A DNA stretch of 64,000 nucleotides. It comes from Phascolomyces articulosus (lineage: Eukaryota > Mucoromycota > Mucoromycetes > Mucorales > Lichtheimiaceae). The DNA is taken from positions 806,001-870,000 of the forward strand of contig JAIXMP010000010.1 in assembly GCA_025677815.1 (NCBI GenBank), read 5' to 3'. Both the position numbers and the translations under genes were made by a program. The notes below the pieces were generated by a model that saw only the letters and a program-made list of their open reading frames with translations, was not told the origin of the DNA and did no database searches. Numbering within the stretch: position 1 is the first letter of the stretch; each line of letters starts with the position of its first letter. Below are positions 12,301 to 25,100 of the stretch, piece by piece.

Positions 12301-13152
12301 ACAGCAGTTGATTGAGCAACAGGGATATCAATTTCTATTTTATAACCCAAAAAAAGTCAGCCTGTGAAAAAGAAACCAACAATACAAAATTGTTTTTTTA
12401 AAAAAAAACATACCATTCAATGCCTTGACAAACAACTCACGATCTTCTGAAGTAATCAAAGTTTTGATAGGCGTACCAAGGACCTTGATATTGTATTTTT
12501 CAAGCACACCCAAACGGTCTAGTTCAATACCACAGTTCAAAGCAGTTTGGCCACCAAATGTCAAGAGAATACCATCCGGACGTTCACGCTCAATGATATG
12601 GGTCACATATTCAGGTGTCACAGGTAAAAAGTAGACAGCATCAGCCAAAGAGTGCGAAGTTTGAATGGTAGCAATATTTGGATTGACAAGCACGGTTTTC
12701 ACACCTGATTCGCGAAGAGCTTTGATTGCTTGAGAACCTGAATAATCAAATTCACCAGCTTGACCAATACTCAAACCACCAGAACCAACGACAAGTACTT
12801 TTTCAACTTGTACAAGTGGGATTTCACCCAATATTTCTTCAGATACTTGGACAGCAGCACCGTCACGATTGGATCGTTGTTGTCCAGGGGCAGAAGGAGC
12901 AGAAGGAGTAAATGGAAGACGATTGACTTGGATAGTTTGACCAGAGGTAACACCATTCGTTGCACCATTCGTAGGTTGAGCTGACGGAGTTGTTGTGGCG
13001 GATGGAGTATCCAAAGTATAAGGAGTAGGGGTAAGAACAGCACCAGTAGCAAGGGCGACGGAACGACGACTTTTGTTACCCATTGTTGAACGGACAGCAG
13101 AAGAAGAGGCCTTGATTCCTTGTTTTAATTGAGAATAGACACGGTTGTACAT
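9389..13152 (-). CDS. CPA2: Carbamoyl-phosphate synthase, arginine-specific large chain
   Basis: Three exons: 13152-12414, 12334-11833 and 11750-9389. GT-AG junctions keep the phase, giving about 1200 aa. The enzyme makes carbamoyl phosphate from bicarbonate, ammonia (supplied from glutamine by the small subunit) and two ATP, feeding arginine synthesis. The first synthetase half starts near residue 115 with [21 protein letters not shown]. It continues through [26 protein letters not shown] and [20 protein letters not shown]. The second ATP-grasp half contains [19 protein letters not shown] and [18 protein letters not shown]. The end is an MGS-like allosteric domain. The first ~110 residues are a basic, Ser/Ala-rich leader followed by a Thr/Pro/Ala/Asn linker, as expected for mitochondrial import. 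No fused glutaminase, aspartate transcarbamylase or dihydroorotase domain is present, so it is the arginine-type and not the pyrimidine (CAD/Ura2) enzyme. No small-subunit gene is visible nearby. Confidence 0.95.
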
Positions 13153-13929
13153 TATATTTTTTGTAATTGTTATTGTTTAAAAGTTGTTGTAATATAAAGT
13201 TTTTCACTTAATCAAAATATTGTCAATGTAAGTTTTATCAAAAGCCAAAAGACCAGCAGTAATCAGGTAAAAGGCAGAATTCATATAAGGCAGAAGGAGG
13301 GAAAACAACAATAAGTTTGTGTTTTTAAGCTTCAAAAAATAGAAAGCGTTTGGGTTTTTTTTTATAAAGTTTGAAAGTTTTTTCGCAAAACGAGTTTTTG
13401 CTTTTCTGTGATAAATAAAAAAAAAAAGTAGGCAAAGAAAAAGAGGAAAAATAAAAAAAACAAAAAAAAAAAAATATTCGCGACTTGTTTTTTATTGAGC
13501 TTTTCTTGTTTTGGAAGGTGCCTTCTTGAGTCATAATTAGGTACATTACATTAAATTCCATCGTTCCTGCCTCTACTAACTATAAATGTGTGCAACGACA
13601 ATTAAACCCTTTTTCTTATTCAAACAACAGCTTAACGGATAAACCGCAATAATACCTCACCCTTTCAAAAATGAATATCTACCTTTCTATCTATTTTTCT
13701 TTCTATCTATTTAGATTGCTATATTTATAACAACAGTCATGATCCAATTTTAAGTACACCAAGCACTCACCCACTCACTCCTCTTATTAATTGTAAAGTT
13801 TTTGATTATATTGTAATAATAATAAAAAAGATACAATAAAAATATTGGATAAGTTGAAGAAAAATGCCTGCGATAACCAATGTGTGGTGATAATTTGGTA
13901 TATTTGTTCATTTGTTCGAATGGGAGCAC
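13153..13929. other. 5' flank of the carbamoyl-phosphate synthase gene
   Basis: AT-rich sequence with poly-A/T runs (for example 13410-13480) and a TTTCTATCTATTT repeat near 13680-13715. No coding region is supported. It presumably holds the promoter of the minus-strand gene ending its 5' side at 13152, but no specific factor site can be assigned. Confidence 0.5.
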
Positions 13930-15190
13930 TAGCTGATAGTAGTTGTTTCCAATCCACTCGAGCTTGTGATACTTTATCAGATCGTGAGCGTTCAAAGTTT
14001 TTTTTTTTTTTTTTTGTGTCTTCAAGTATATTGGCAAGTTGTATCAGGTGTTCAAGAATAATAGGAAGGTAATGGACATCTTGTGAAGATTTCAGAAGCG
14101 ATACTATTCCATGTCCATACATTATATAATACCCTTGTCTCATCGACTGCATATGATACATCGTCATGGATTTTTCTTCCGTTAAGATACCAACCACAAG
14201 TGCTAAGTTTCACGGAACTAGATTGTACTTGTGACTTGATACTTTTTCATAAGATTAAACTTTGCACGCCAACACGTCAAATTTATCGCCAATTTTTGCT
14301 TCGTTTAAACTTGTATAATCTGCTAGCAATGGCTTTAAAATATTATTATAATACGTGTTTTCTCCAACCGTAGTTGAACAGAAATTCGTCTAAACACCAT
14401 AAATAGAAACGTATGTTGTTCACTGAATGTTGACTCAAAAAAAGGATGCTTATCCAGAATTGAAGATTTCCAATATGAAAATGAAATATCCTTGTTGTCA
14501 TTAATAGATCATCAACTTCCAAGTTCTCGATGTGCCCATTATCACTATTCCTGTCCTCGTCATCCCGAAGTTCATTGTCAGTATCATCATACCCTTGTTC
14601 TTCTAAAGCGGTGCCGGGTACATCTCCAAATTGGCGTACCAATGCATATTGCTTCCTGAAAGAAGATTATCACTTTGGCTGATCATTTAATCGATCATTC
14701 CACACCAGGTTCTTGCAGGGAGTGATAAATCTGGCCGGTACTTGTTGATTTCTATGAGAAAACTTTGGGTAAAATCAATATAAACATGAGGTTTGTTGGT
14801 ATGTAATAATTACAAAGATGTTACCAGTTGATAGAACACGATTGTCGGATAAATCGTGTTTGGCATCAACAAGAAGGATTGATCGATTTCTAAACTGTAT
14901 ATTATATTTTTCAGTGGGGTCTGATGTGTCAAGTCCACAATGGGTGTGAGGCTTCCAATTTCGATCAACATCGACCATATAATCAATAAAGTATTGCCGA
15001 TGCTCGTGCTTGTCCAAGCTATCGTCAAGTTCCTAGAAGAAACAAATCCAAGAAACAGTAATCAATAATAGTAACGATAAAGACAACGAAAATATCCAAA
15101 AACTACTATTTATTCTTACCAACAAAGAATCGCCTATTTGTTTTATTCCAAAACCACCTCCACCATTGTTTTTCTCATTCGTATCGTTAC
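13930..15190 (-). pseudogene. Broken multi-segment gene, unrecognised
   Basis: Several coding-like segments lie in order on the minus strand. About 15185-15122 gives NEKNNGGGGFGIKQIGDSLL followed by a GTAAGA donor. About 15033-14824 gives ELDDSLDKHEHRQYFIDYMVD through NRSILLVDAKHDLSDNRVLST. About 14656-14500 begins KQYALVRQFGDVPGTALEEQG and is acidic. About 14330-14270 contains DYTSLNEAKIGDKFDVLACKV. About 14203-13930 gives MVGILTEEKSMTMYH through LEHLIQLANILEDT, interrupted by a poly-Lys run encoded by a long A tract. Some junctions are splice-compatible, but stops and frame breaks remain between segments and I see no proper start. The layout suggests a decayed gene or a repeat-family copy. 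I do not recognise the family. Confidence 0.35.
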
Positions 15191-16314
15191 AATATTATAT
15201 TTGGCTGGAACCAATGTGGTTGGAACCGTGTTCAATTGAAGCAGTTATGGACGATGTGTGCTACTGTAGTTGATATACAGCATTTACAATACGTCAGGTC
15301 GCATTTTCGTAAAATGGTGTTGTAAAAATTAAATATTTCCTTTTTTGAACAATATTGATACACAATGTGACATCGTCATTTTTTGGTAAGCGTACACCTA
15401 TAATCTTTAACTGTTGTCAAAGGAAAAGAGAGAGAGAAAGACAAAAGTGGCTGAATACCTGAGACAACAAGTTTTAAAAAAATATACATAAGAATAATTG
15501 CCATTACACGACTAGGTTTGAAGGAGAAAAATAATAATTATCAAATAAGTAGTTATAAATATTGCTTTTTTAATCTATAGAATTTCATTGTTTTATTTGT
15601 TATATATCGTAAAAAGATTTATAGGCTTACCCCAATATTGATATTTTCAATAAACACCATATTAAATTGCACGTTTCCTTTAACAAATAAGTTAACAGTA
15701 AATCAATCAGCGAATAATTATTACTCGCCCATGATATTAGAACATGTCTCCATAACAACGTAATACTATGTTACTCTACGACATATGCATATGTTATATA
15801 TATTTGTTTCTATAAACAGAAAATGAAAGCTGGTCAAATGTAGAATTGCAGTTAATGAATAAAGTACATTGAACAGAATTAACCGAATGTCATTATGAAA
15901 AAAAATCCGTATTTAGTAGATAATTCGCTTTTTTTAGATACCTTTGTGAAACCAAAGCAACGACCAGTGCATTGTATTTTGTTGTTAAAAGAATATTTGT
16001 TTTGCTGTATGAATATTACTATACAACCATCATATAATTAGAAATTTTTTATTATAAAATGAAGATATATCCTTAAATAAATCTAATATTAGTACACAAA
16101 GACAAGATGATGTTGACATATTAAAAAAAATGGTGGCAGGCAGGAAAAGATATAAAAAATGATCAAGTTGTATCATTGTTTACCACATCCAAATATGGAA
16201 TCAATTTTGAACTGCATGAAACACGCCGTTCTTTTCTATTATTTTATTATTTTCTCTCTCTTTTTCTCTTTCTTTGCCCTTCTCTTGTTTAATTGCAATT
16301 AGTTCAACATTGCT
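15191..16314. other. Intergenic, upstream of formin gene
   Basis: AT-rich spacer between a minus-strand remnant and the formin start. A TTTTCTCTCTTTTTCTCTTTCTTTGC pyrimidine tract directly precedes the formin ATG, as is common in fungal promoters/5' UTRs. No gene is supported. Confidence 0.5.
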
Positions 16315-17290
16315 ATGGATTTGTTTTCAAATATTAGTGCAAAACGATCAAAGCAAGGGAAGAATGCCAACACTCGTCGAGGCACTTCGAAATCTTCGGT
16401 TACTGCTCATTCAAATCAACAACAAAAGTCTAGAAAAAAGTCGGCTGGTACTCGACCACCTCCACTTACAACAAACTTTGGACAATCGACCAGTAATCTA
16501 TTGAATATATTAAGCACACCAAGATCATCCAATGATAGCACAAACGGTATAACTGGCACTATCCGTAGTGAAGAACCCGCTGTTCGGGGAGGTGAACCAT
16601 TATCTCCAGGTATAAATATAACTTTTTCTTTGTGTCTGTTATGTGTGTATTATAGAATATGGTAGCAGTAAAGTAATACTTTATTGACAAGGAAAGGAAA
16701 AAATATATCATAGTATCAACACCCAGTACAACTAGTTCTGCTCGACCGATGATGGGCATCAATATCACCAATACGAGCTCCCATCCTACCTCAATTACTT
16801 TAGAACAACTAAAACATTTATCTGATGAAGAAATCGAACGCCTCTTTGCACAAACAGCAGTAAGTATTTTTTTCTATGATCTCATATATCTACTTGCACA
16901 TACACACACACGCTACATTCCTAACTTAACGGAACCGATAACAAATAAACAAATATGTATGAAATATAATTAAACGAGATGTTCATTAAAAAATGACAAT
17001 ATAGAGTCGCCTTGATTTGAACTTGGGAGATGCTACTGTGAGATGTTTACCAGTGGATAAAAAACGATGGGTTCTAGAACGTGAAATCATCCAAACAACA
17101 CTCCATCCAAAAAATACCATATCGACAAATAGTACCAAACACCATGGCAATGTCAGTAAAAGTCATGTTTCTGAAACAGATAAATCAAGTCCAGGATATT
17201 ATATCAGTTATTTTCACAACCGAAGAAGTTCCCCTTCTCCCGTCAGACTACTTTCAGATTTGGCTGTGCGGCTAAGAACCATGCCACTTA

Positions 17291-17326
<36 letters not shown>

Positions 17327-20300
17327 AAAGATATATGCACTGTAGAAAAAAATGTCAAATTATGTGCTTAACAATAAGATATGATATTTAGTTGGGTACG
17401 ACAGTTTATAGATGAACATGGAATGAAAATTATTTCGAACGAATTAATACGTGTTAATAAACAATATGCTGAAAGGTATCAGAGGAGGAAACGGTTTTAC
17501 AGGGGAAGGGAAGAGTAGAGGAAATATAATGATTCAAATACTAAGTATATTAATATTGAGTATATATAGTGGAACTGCTTACAAAAAATCCACTGGTTCC
17601 CAGTTAGAACTTGAAATTATAAAATGTTTACGATCTATGCTTAATAATGCGGTAAATGATAATATTATTGTTATTATTATTTTTGATTTATAGATTATGG
17701 GATGATTAAATAAAAATTTTGCTTATGATTTTGATTTCAATTATGTAGTATGGTATTCAAGAAGCTTTAAATGCAAATAACTGTATATTAGCACTGTCAC
17801 TCTCCTTAATTTCACCTTACATGACTGTGCGGCGAATGGCTTGTGAAGCCTTGACATTTATGTGTTATTTTGAGCAGCCACGTGGTCAAGCTGCAGTCTT
17901 GAAAGGACTCCAGGAAATAAATGAAATTAACATGAAAGGCAGCAAAACGGGACCACCGAGTCATTTTGCTAATTGGTTAAGGTCTCTTGAGAAGATGCTT
18001 GATCAAGGTCAGAAAGATTCGACAAAATCACCAGGCGTCAAGAATGGACAGATAACTGAGTATGCAGTATGTGTATATGCTTTTTTTCTTTGCTTAAAAA
18101 AGCAATGGTGGGGTTATCATATGTGTCAAAAAAGAATTAACTAATCGAATTTGGTGGATAGATAGCAAATATTCTTTTAATTAATGCTGTTGTGGATCCA
18201 GAAACTACGGAAGACATAAATAATCGTATATCATTGAGGAATCAATTATACCAAGGTGGCCTGGATAAAGTATTCCAAAAGATGAAAGAAATGAACGATG
18301 AATTGTTGGAACGCAAAATCAAGGAATTCGATCAAGCAGAAGAACGTGATAATTCGACAGTATATGGTGGATTAGTTCTGGGAACAAATGATCCAACAGA
18401 AATATTGGAAAAGATTACAGCTGCTATCAACGGGACACGTGCATATAATTCATTTCAAAGCATCCTTCAACATTTACTTTTGATGCAACAGAACCCAGAG
18501 AAACGGTAAATAACATATACGTAAACATTCACGTTGCATCCGCTCATAGTTTTTTTTTATACTTTTTAGAACTCGTTCCTTCCAAGCTGTTGATTCAATT
18601 GTAACACAGATTGCTAATGATAGTAGTAATGTCCCAAATGATTTTAACAATACTTATGGGTTGAATGTCAGTAATCTTGTGTCCAAATTTGTTGGAGAGG
18701 ATGAATTATCACGGGCCCTTCAAGAGGCGGAAGAAGCCAAAGCAATGGCAGAGCAGGCAATGGAGAGAGAAGCAGAATTAAAAATACAAGTCGACCTAAA
18801 AAGTGGTAAGAATATGAAAAATACGAATAACGATGGTCAATGCTATGAATAATACAACCTTTTCATGATATCTAATTAAACTGATTTGTTTTTTATTTTA
18901 GATGGACTTGTTGGTCAACTTAAACTTAAAAACGAATCATTGGAACGAATGCTAAAGGTCGCTAATCAAACGAACAATGTCCTTCAACAACGACTTGGAG
19001 ACCTCGAAGTGGAGCATCAAAATACCCTTGAATCGATGGATACACAAATGCGAAGGCTTTATGATACCATCAAAACTTTAAATGAACAAAAAAACGCATC
19101 ATCAAATGAACGATCAAGAACTCGAAAGACAGGAGATATTAAAATGTGGAATGTACAGGATACAGAATATGACCCTAATAGAAAGACACTATCGGTACGT
19201 ACTTTTCTCTTTGGAGGGTTGAAAATAAGCCTAATATCTCGTTTATGGATGTTTATAATGGTTTTAAATTTTCCATTACTCTTTACTATCTAAAGGTGGA
19301 TCCTGGAGAGGAGCCTATACAAATAGCAAGTCCTAAAGGATTTTCCGAGTCATTTAAAAAATCATTACGTTCAAAACTTGGTTCTCGTGTAAATACATTG
19401 GTAAAACGATCCAGCGGTGGTGATAATAACAAACAATTATCTCGAACGTCAAGCAAGAGTACTTTGCGAAAAAATACAAGTAATGTCGCTCTTGAGGCAC
19501 CAATTCCTATAACACCTGAACCTATCCAGTTAACAGATGAGCCTGTGAGTATATCTACAGAGAAACCACCACTAAAAGAAGAACCAGAAACAACAAACGC
19601 CGGTGATGTACCTTCATCATCACCTCCACCGCCTCCACCGCCACCTCCAATGCCCGGATCCAACGTTGGAATACCACCTCCGCCACCGCCTCCACCTCTA
19701 CCAGGATTGAATGCTGGAACGGTTGGAAGCCCTTCGCCACCACCCCCACCACCTCCTCCTCCACCACCGCCACCTCCATTACCATCCTCTTTACCAGGAT
19801 CTCCGCCTATCAACCAAATGGCAGCTATTGGATCTCCACCGCCACCTCCGCCGCCACCTCCTCCAGCAAGTGGTTCAATAGGATCCACACCCACTGCACA
19901 AAGTGGTTCAGAATTGAGTTCAGTAACAACTACACCAAGAACAGGTACACCTACATTAGGTGCATCAAATCGTAAACCAAGTTTATTCCAAGCTAAAAAA
20001 CGACTCAAGTTCCTTGAATGGGAAAGAATAAACCTTGTCAACATTAGTCAAACGGTATGGAACAATCTCGATGAGCCTGAAAACACGAAACCGGATAGCC
20101 AACAGCAACAACCACTTGAGCAATCCATTGTCTATCGATTAGCTGAAGCAGGTGTTTTTGATGATATTGAAGCAAAGTTTGCACAAAAGCAAACAACAGA
20201 ATTAAAGCCAAAGAAACCGAAAGGGCCTGTTCAAATCTTGGATCCAAAGAAAGCAAATGATATGAGTAAGTGCATTTTTTTTATCAATATAAAAAAAATC

Positions 20301-22334
20301 TAACAAAAGTGGATACTATATGGGTGATATCTAATTTACTTTGTTTGTTATCTATAAAGATATTGTTTTGAAAGGCATCGCAAAAAAAATTCCATTTTCA
20401 GAAATTAAGCCTAGAATTTTGGAAATGGATCCATGTTTTGATGATGAACGAACACTTTCTGATTTACTTAAATTTGCACCTACTTTGGAGGAAGCCAGTA
20501 AATTAAAAGCTTATCGAGATGCTCCAAGTGAAGAGATCAGTAAACTCTCGGAACCTGATCAATTTGCATTACAAATGTTACAGATACCCCGGTTTAAAGA
20601 ACGAATTGAATGTATGTTATTCAAAGCAAGTTTCTGGGAGAAGCATCAACAGTTAAAAATTGTAAGTAAAAATATACTATTATTATTATTTTGATTATCA
20701 TGCACTAATACATGTTCAAAACTAGCAATTAGAATCGGTACTTCAAGCGTCATTATCATTGAAAGATGCAAAACATTTTAAGGATCTTTTGCAAGTGAGT
20801 TTTACAAGGACCTTTTTTTTTTTTTGTTATTGTCGAAAAATTGACTAATAAAAATATGACTCTATAGTTGATCCTTCATCTTGGAAATTATTTGAATGGC
20901 AACACATTCCGGGGTGGCGCGTTTGGTATACGTATTTCAAGTATTAACAAAGTAAGATAAGTTTTGTAAATTTTAGTATAATGATCAAAGCAATTGACTT
21001 ATTGGAAAATTGGTTTATAGCTTGTTGATACCAAAGGCACAACGACTTTACTTCATTTCCTCGTTGATACAGTTCAAAAGAACTTTAAGGACATGTTGGG
21101 ATTTCAAAAAGAAATTGAACCAAGTATAGAAGCATCTAAAGGTAGGATTATCTATTCTATTACTTTTTCCATGTGAAGAAACAGACAAGTACCAAATAAT
21201 ATTAACAAAATATGATATGGCATTACTTCAAAATTAGTATCCAAACCAGAAGTTCAACGTGAATTACAGGAACTCAAGATTGGATTAGAAAAACTTGAAA
21301 GGATGTTAAAGGATCATCACCAGACTCCCAAAAAAGCAGAAAATCAAGAAACATCCGGTGATACTGGCGGTGGCAGTAGCAGTAGCAGCGATGAAAACAG
21401 TGTCGATGATGATGCCAATAATGAAGATCAATTTGCTATAGTGATTCGAGAATTTTACAAGGAAGCGACAAAGCAATTCGAACAATTGAAAGAACTTTTA
21501 CAAGAAGCAACAGATGCATACAATGGAGTTGCTCAATACTATGGTGAAGAACCTGAAAAGACTTTACCTGATGTATTTTTTAGTACCTTTCGAGAATTTG
21601 AAAGTAGTTGGCAGGTAATAATAATTGTATAACAATCGCAAAGGCCATTTAAAATATACTGTATCTAACGAATGTTGTTCAAATATAGAAATGTCAAGGG
21701 GAACTAGAAGTGGCTAGGAAACAACGTGAACAGACTGAAAAACAAAAGAAATTACAAGAATGGCGACGAACAAGGGAAAAGAAATATGTTCCGGAATGTA
21801 AGCGAAAATAAAAGTGAATGGGGAGAAGAACGAGGGTAATACAGTAGAATTGAGTATAAACTAAAAGAGGAATAATCATGGTTAGATAATGCAACAAATG
21901 GTGATGAAATGGAAAGTTTACTTGCCAACTTACGAAAACCAAGTGTACAAAGTAAAGCACGTAGACATCGACCTGCGACTCAACGAAATCGTAGCCATTC
22001 AGTTTATTCGTTTGATTCGGTATCTTCGCTCAATGCTGCCAAACTACTCGAGTCTATCCAGGACGAACATACTGAAAGTGAAAATGATGATGCTAACGAT
22101 GGCTGGGTTGAAGATAAAGGAACCAATAGTAGTAAAAGTAGCAATGGAACCAGTAGTAGTAATTCAAGAACATCACCACTTAGTAATAACCATAGTGGTT
22201 CGAATGGATCTTTAAAAGTTCATACACGATCATCCAACACCAACAAACGGCATAGTATCAAGGTTCGTAAACCTACCAGTATCAAACGACCTACCATTGA
22301 CAGACGAAGAAAAGTTCATACGCACATGAAATAA
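16315..22334 (+). CDS. Diaphanous-related formin (actin nucleator)
   Basis: Seventeen exons read through in one frame, giving about 1521 aa: 16315-16609, 16714-16859, 17005-17291, 17392-17475, 17570-17651, 17749-18066, 18162-18505, 18570-18805, 18902-19194, 19296-20265, 20360-20661, 20726-20794, 20868-20951, 21021-21141, 21238-21614, 21689-21797, 21886-22334. The ATG at 16315 has an in-frame TAG 15 bases upstream. The protein nucleates and elongates unbranched actin at sites of polar growth. Domains: a basic Ser-rich N-terminus; a Rho-binding/FH3 region (about 130-560, with LSDEEIERLFAQTA and YMTVRRMACEALTF); a coiled coil (about 590-690); FH1 with four long polyproline tracts (about 800-890); and FH2 (about 920-1370, with LKFLEWERINL, the LILHLGNYLNG motif and RGGAFGIRI). 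An autoregulatory DAD follows near 1380 (DEMESLLANLRKP plus a basic stretch), so Rho-GTPase-relieved autoinhibition is expected. The C-terminal tail is Ser/Asn-rich and basic. The gene lies on the same strand as, and 282 bp upstream of, the RING ligase gene. Confidence 0.95.
17292..17324. repeat. Poly-A tract in a formin intron
   Basis: A run of about 30 adenines begins right after the GT of the third formin intron (donor at 17292). It is a homopolymer tract and a likely sequencing-error site. It does not affect the coding model. Confidence 0.9.
19614..19869 (+). other. FH1 polyproline tracts of formin
   Basis: Four CCN-repeat blocks encode runs of 8-14 prolines separated by short Gly/Ser/Leu linkers (MPGSNVGI, LPGLNAGTVGSPS, LPSSLPGSPPINQ). 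In formins these bind profilin-actin. The opposite strand reads as long poly-Gly, which is a shadow frame and not a gene. Confidence 0.9.
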
Positions 22335-22616
22335 TAATAAAAAGGCACAGATCCCCTTCTTCCTACCCAATTACACGTGATAATCTTTTTCTTTTTAAAA
22401 TCTCTCCCTGTTGAAAGAGCAAAATCGGTTCCTTTTATTTTTGGTTTCCGGTATTCCTTTTCTCGCTTTCTTTGTTCCTCTTCATTGTAAAAATAACTCT
22501 CTTATTTTAAAAAATATATTTTTTTTGCCTGACTCAATTTTCCTACTTTTTTTTTTGTCTGTTGTCAAGAACACATACAACATTCACCACGTAAAAGAAT
22601 AATCAACCAGCATTTG

Positions 22617-24570
22617 ATGTGCGATTTACCAACTTATGTATTCGCGTCAGTTGTCTTATTCTCTGCAGCATTCACTGTCTCTCTTAAGTCATTCGTAGGT
22701 TCCGAACTATGGCATAGTGTAAAAGAATGCTACGCCGATTTGGAATCACCAGATCAATATATGTTTGGTCTGAATCAACCTTCTTTCGGATACACTCGAC
22801 AGTTACCTTGTAGAGGTTATGTTTCAACCTTTTTCAACTCGATCGAAACTCAAAAGCTCAGTCTATTGGTAAATGGTTTGTTTCTTTTTTTTTTTTTTTT
22901 TTTTTTTTTTAGATCGCAAAGGGGATATTTATAAAGTGAGGCTCCTTTGGCTTTTTTTTTAGATTCATATCAATATGGCAGTATGCTGTTTTGTATTACT
23001 TGGTAAAGCTGTTATTTCGATATTTTTTGGGACACTATTACCATTGGAAAGTCAGGTATAATCATATCATATTGGATTTTATGATGCTTTGTCATGATTT
23101 TGTTGCCAAGGGCACACTTATTTACTAACGGGTTCTTGGCGATATTGATATTTTATTATTTATAGCATCTCTATGATCGTATGCTTAATTTTTTATTATT
23201 TAAAGTAATATTCGTGGGGGCAATCATGGATCCAATTTGGATACAAATCGTGAGACTTTCCATTTGGATTGCTGTGCTTGGGTTTTTACGTATATTTAGT
23301 TTGCTTAGCAAGGATCGTTTTGATCATGTAAGTTTGGATAATATTTCTCATCTGATTTGTTTTATAAAGGAAGAATAGGTTTTCTTATTTGCTTCTATCG
23401 AATTCCATTATTTTTTTTACCGTAGCTTACCACAATGCCATATATTCCAACAACAGAATATAACAAGATTACTTTACTTTTATGTTGTATTTTCGTTTGT
23501 AATTTGGTGTGGTATGTCGCCAGTTTCTACTTTTTTCCGGGATCCATTACCTTTTTAACTTTGGAAGTAAGTTTTGAAACAAATCATAAAGGGGATATAT
23601 ATGTACGTGTGTGTGTGGGAGCTTAGATATCTATGGATTGCTTAAAAAAATATTATATTATTGTCATTATGAAATAGTTCCTTCCCGTTGCTCTGGATAC
23701 TTTACAAGTGATGACGAAATACTTTTCACAACTATTAGATCAATATATTGAACAAGGTTTTGAAGGAAAGCGAACTGTCAACTACTATGCTGAACTTGGT
23801 ACTGACATGCTTGTTCTTGGTCTAACCTTATTACAGTATCTTCAGTTGATGGTAATGAATTATTTTACTCTTTGCAAATATTTCCAAACATAGAAAAATT
23901 TTATTAACTTGATAATTTTTTGTTTTGGGGGGGATGAATTAATATAATCCATTGATTTTGAATTTTATCAGTGGATGCATGGAATGTCATTTGGATTAGT
24001 GGATATTGTATTAATTCTTAATGTACGAAGTGTATTAAGGAACCTTTACCGGAAAGGAATGGTACATCGCGACAGATGGCGAGCCATGTCTTACGTTAAA
24101 AACAGGTTTGTTAGTCGTTTTCTCAAACACATGTCCATCCACTTTATCTGTGTAATGCTAAATATTTCATTCATTTTTGGGGTTGGATCATATTAGATAT
24201 GCGGATGCTACACCAGCAGAACTTTCAATTCGTAATGATGATTGTGCCATTTGCCGGGAGAAAATGAAAACAGCCAAAAAACTTTCATGTGGTCATTTAT
24301 TCCATCTGTAAGTAATATATAACTCTAATGGTTTGAAGAAGGGGGGATTAATTCTAAAGAAATGTTATTATTATCAATTATAGACACTGTTTACATTCAT
24401 GGATACAACATCATGTATCTAAGCCAACATGTCCAACATGTCGACGACCACTTTCACCACCATTAAGTAGCAATAAGGAAACTAATTTAGGTAAAAGCCT
24501 CTTTCTGTTTGTCTCCTCTTATCTATAATGACATTATATCATCTTAAATTTTCCTCCTTAAAAAGGCTGA
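22617..24570 (+). CDS. Multi-spanning RING-H2 ubiquitin ligase, gp78/AMFR-like
   Basis: Nine exons: 22617-22868, 22963-23055, 23166-23327, 23426-23566, 23678-23851, 23972-24105, 24197-24307, 24384-24490, and a last 5-base piece 24566-24570 carrying TGA. The model gives about 392 aa. If the last intron is retained, the frame instead ends at a TAA about 45 bases past 24490. The N-terminal ~300 residues are a series of hydrophobic segments (for example INMAVCCFVLLGKAVISIFFG, KITLLLCCIFVCNLVWYVASF), so it is an integral membrane protein, by family most likely of the endoplasmic reticulum. The HLYDRMLNF motif and the ATPAELSIRNDDCAIC lead-in to the RING resemble gp78 and, more distantly, Hrd1. The RING-H2 (about 335-379) reads CAIC, then CGHLFHLHC, then CPTC. 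This class ubiquitinates misfolded or regulated membrane proteins in ER-associated degradation. The chain stops about 15 residues after the RING, so the CUE domain and p97-binding helix of animal gp78 are absent. Confidence 0.85.
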
Positions 24571-25100
24571 TAATGATGGATCATCAAAAACAGGAACTCC
24601 AATAATTCAACGGTGACCAAATTAAGTTGCTTCACATATCTTCATATCCATATAATTTACTTTATTATTTTCTACATAACAAACACCCCCTTCTCTCTAT
24701 TCATTATTTCTATATATTATTTCCCGTTTTCTCTCTTTCCTGTCATCATCATTCTTTTCTTGTCTTTTACTGCATCACTTTTCCTTTTCCTTTTTCCCAT
24801 AGTACATTTTGCAAAAATTTCATCTTCATTCCCAAAAATATTTGGATATACACATATATCGTACTTTTTTTTAATATTCGCCTGGAGCGGTTCTCTTGAT
24901 GAAAAAAACAAAATCCAAAAACAAAAAAAAATGAGGTGTCTAAAAAATATCCATTTTTTTCATTTTTATCGTTGCGAGGGGATAGTATATTTTATATATA
25001 TGTACATGGTTGTTTTTTTTATTGAGGTGCCATCTATCAAAAATTGGAAAAAAAAAAAAAAAACATTTGCCGTGTTGTCAATAATCCAAGTCTCAGTCTT

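Noticed and set aside
19286..20044. 252-codon minus-strand frame with long poly-Gly runs
   Set aside because: It is the antisense of the formin FH1 polyproline exon. The plus-strand gene is strongly supported by domains and splice phase.
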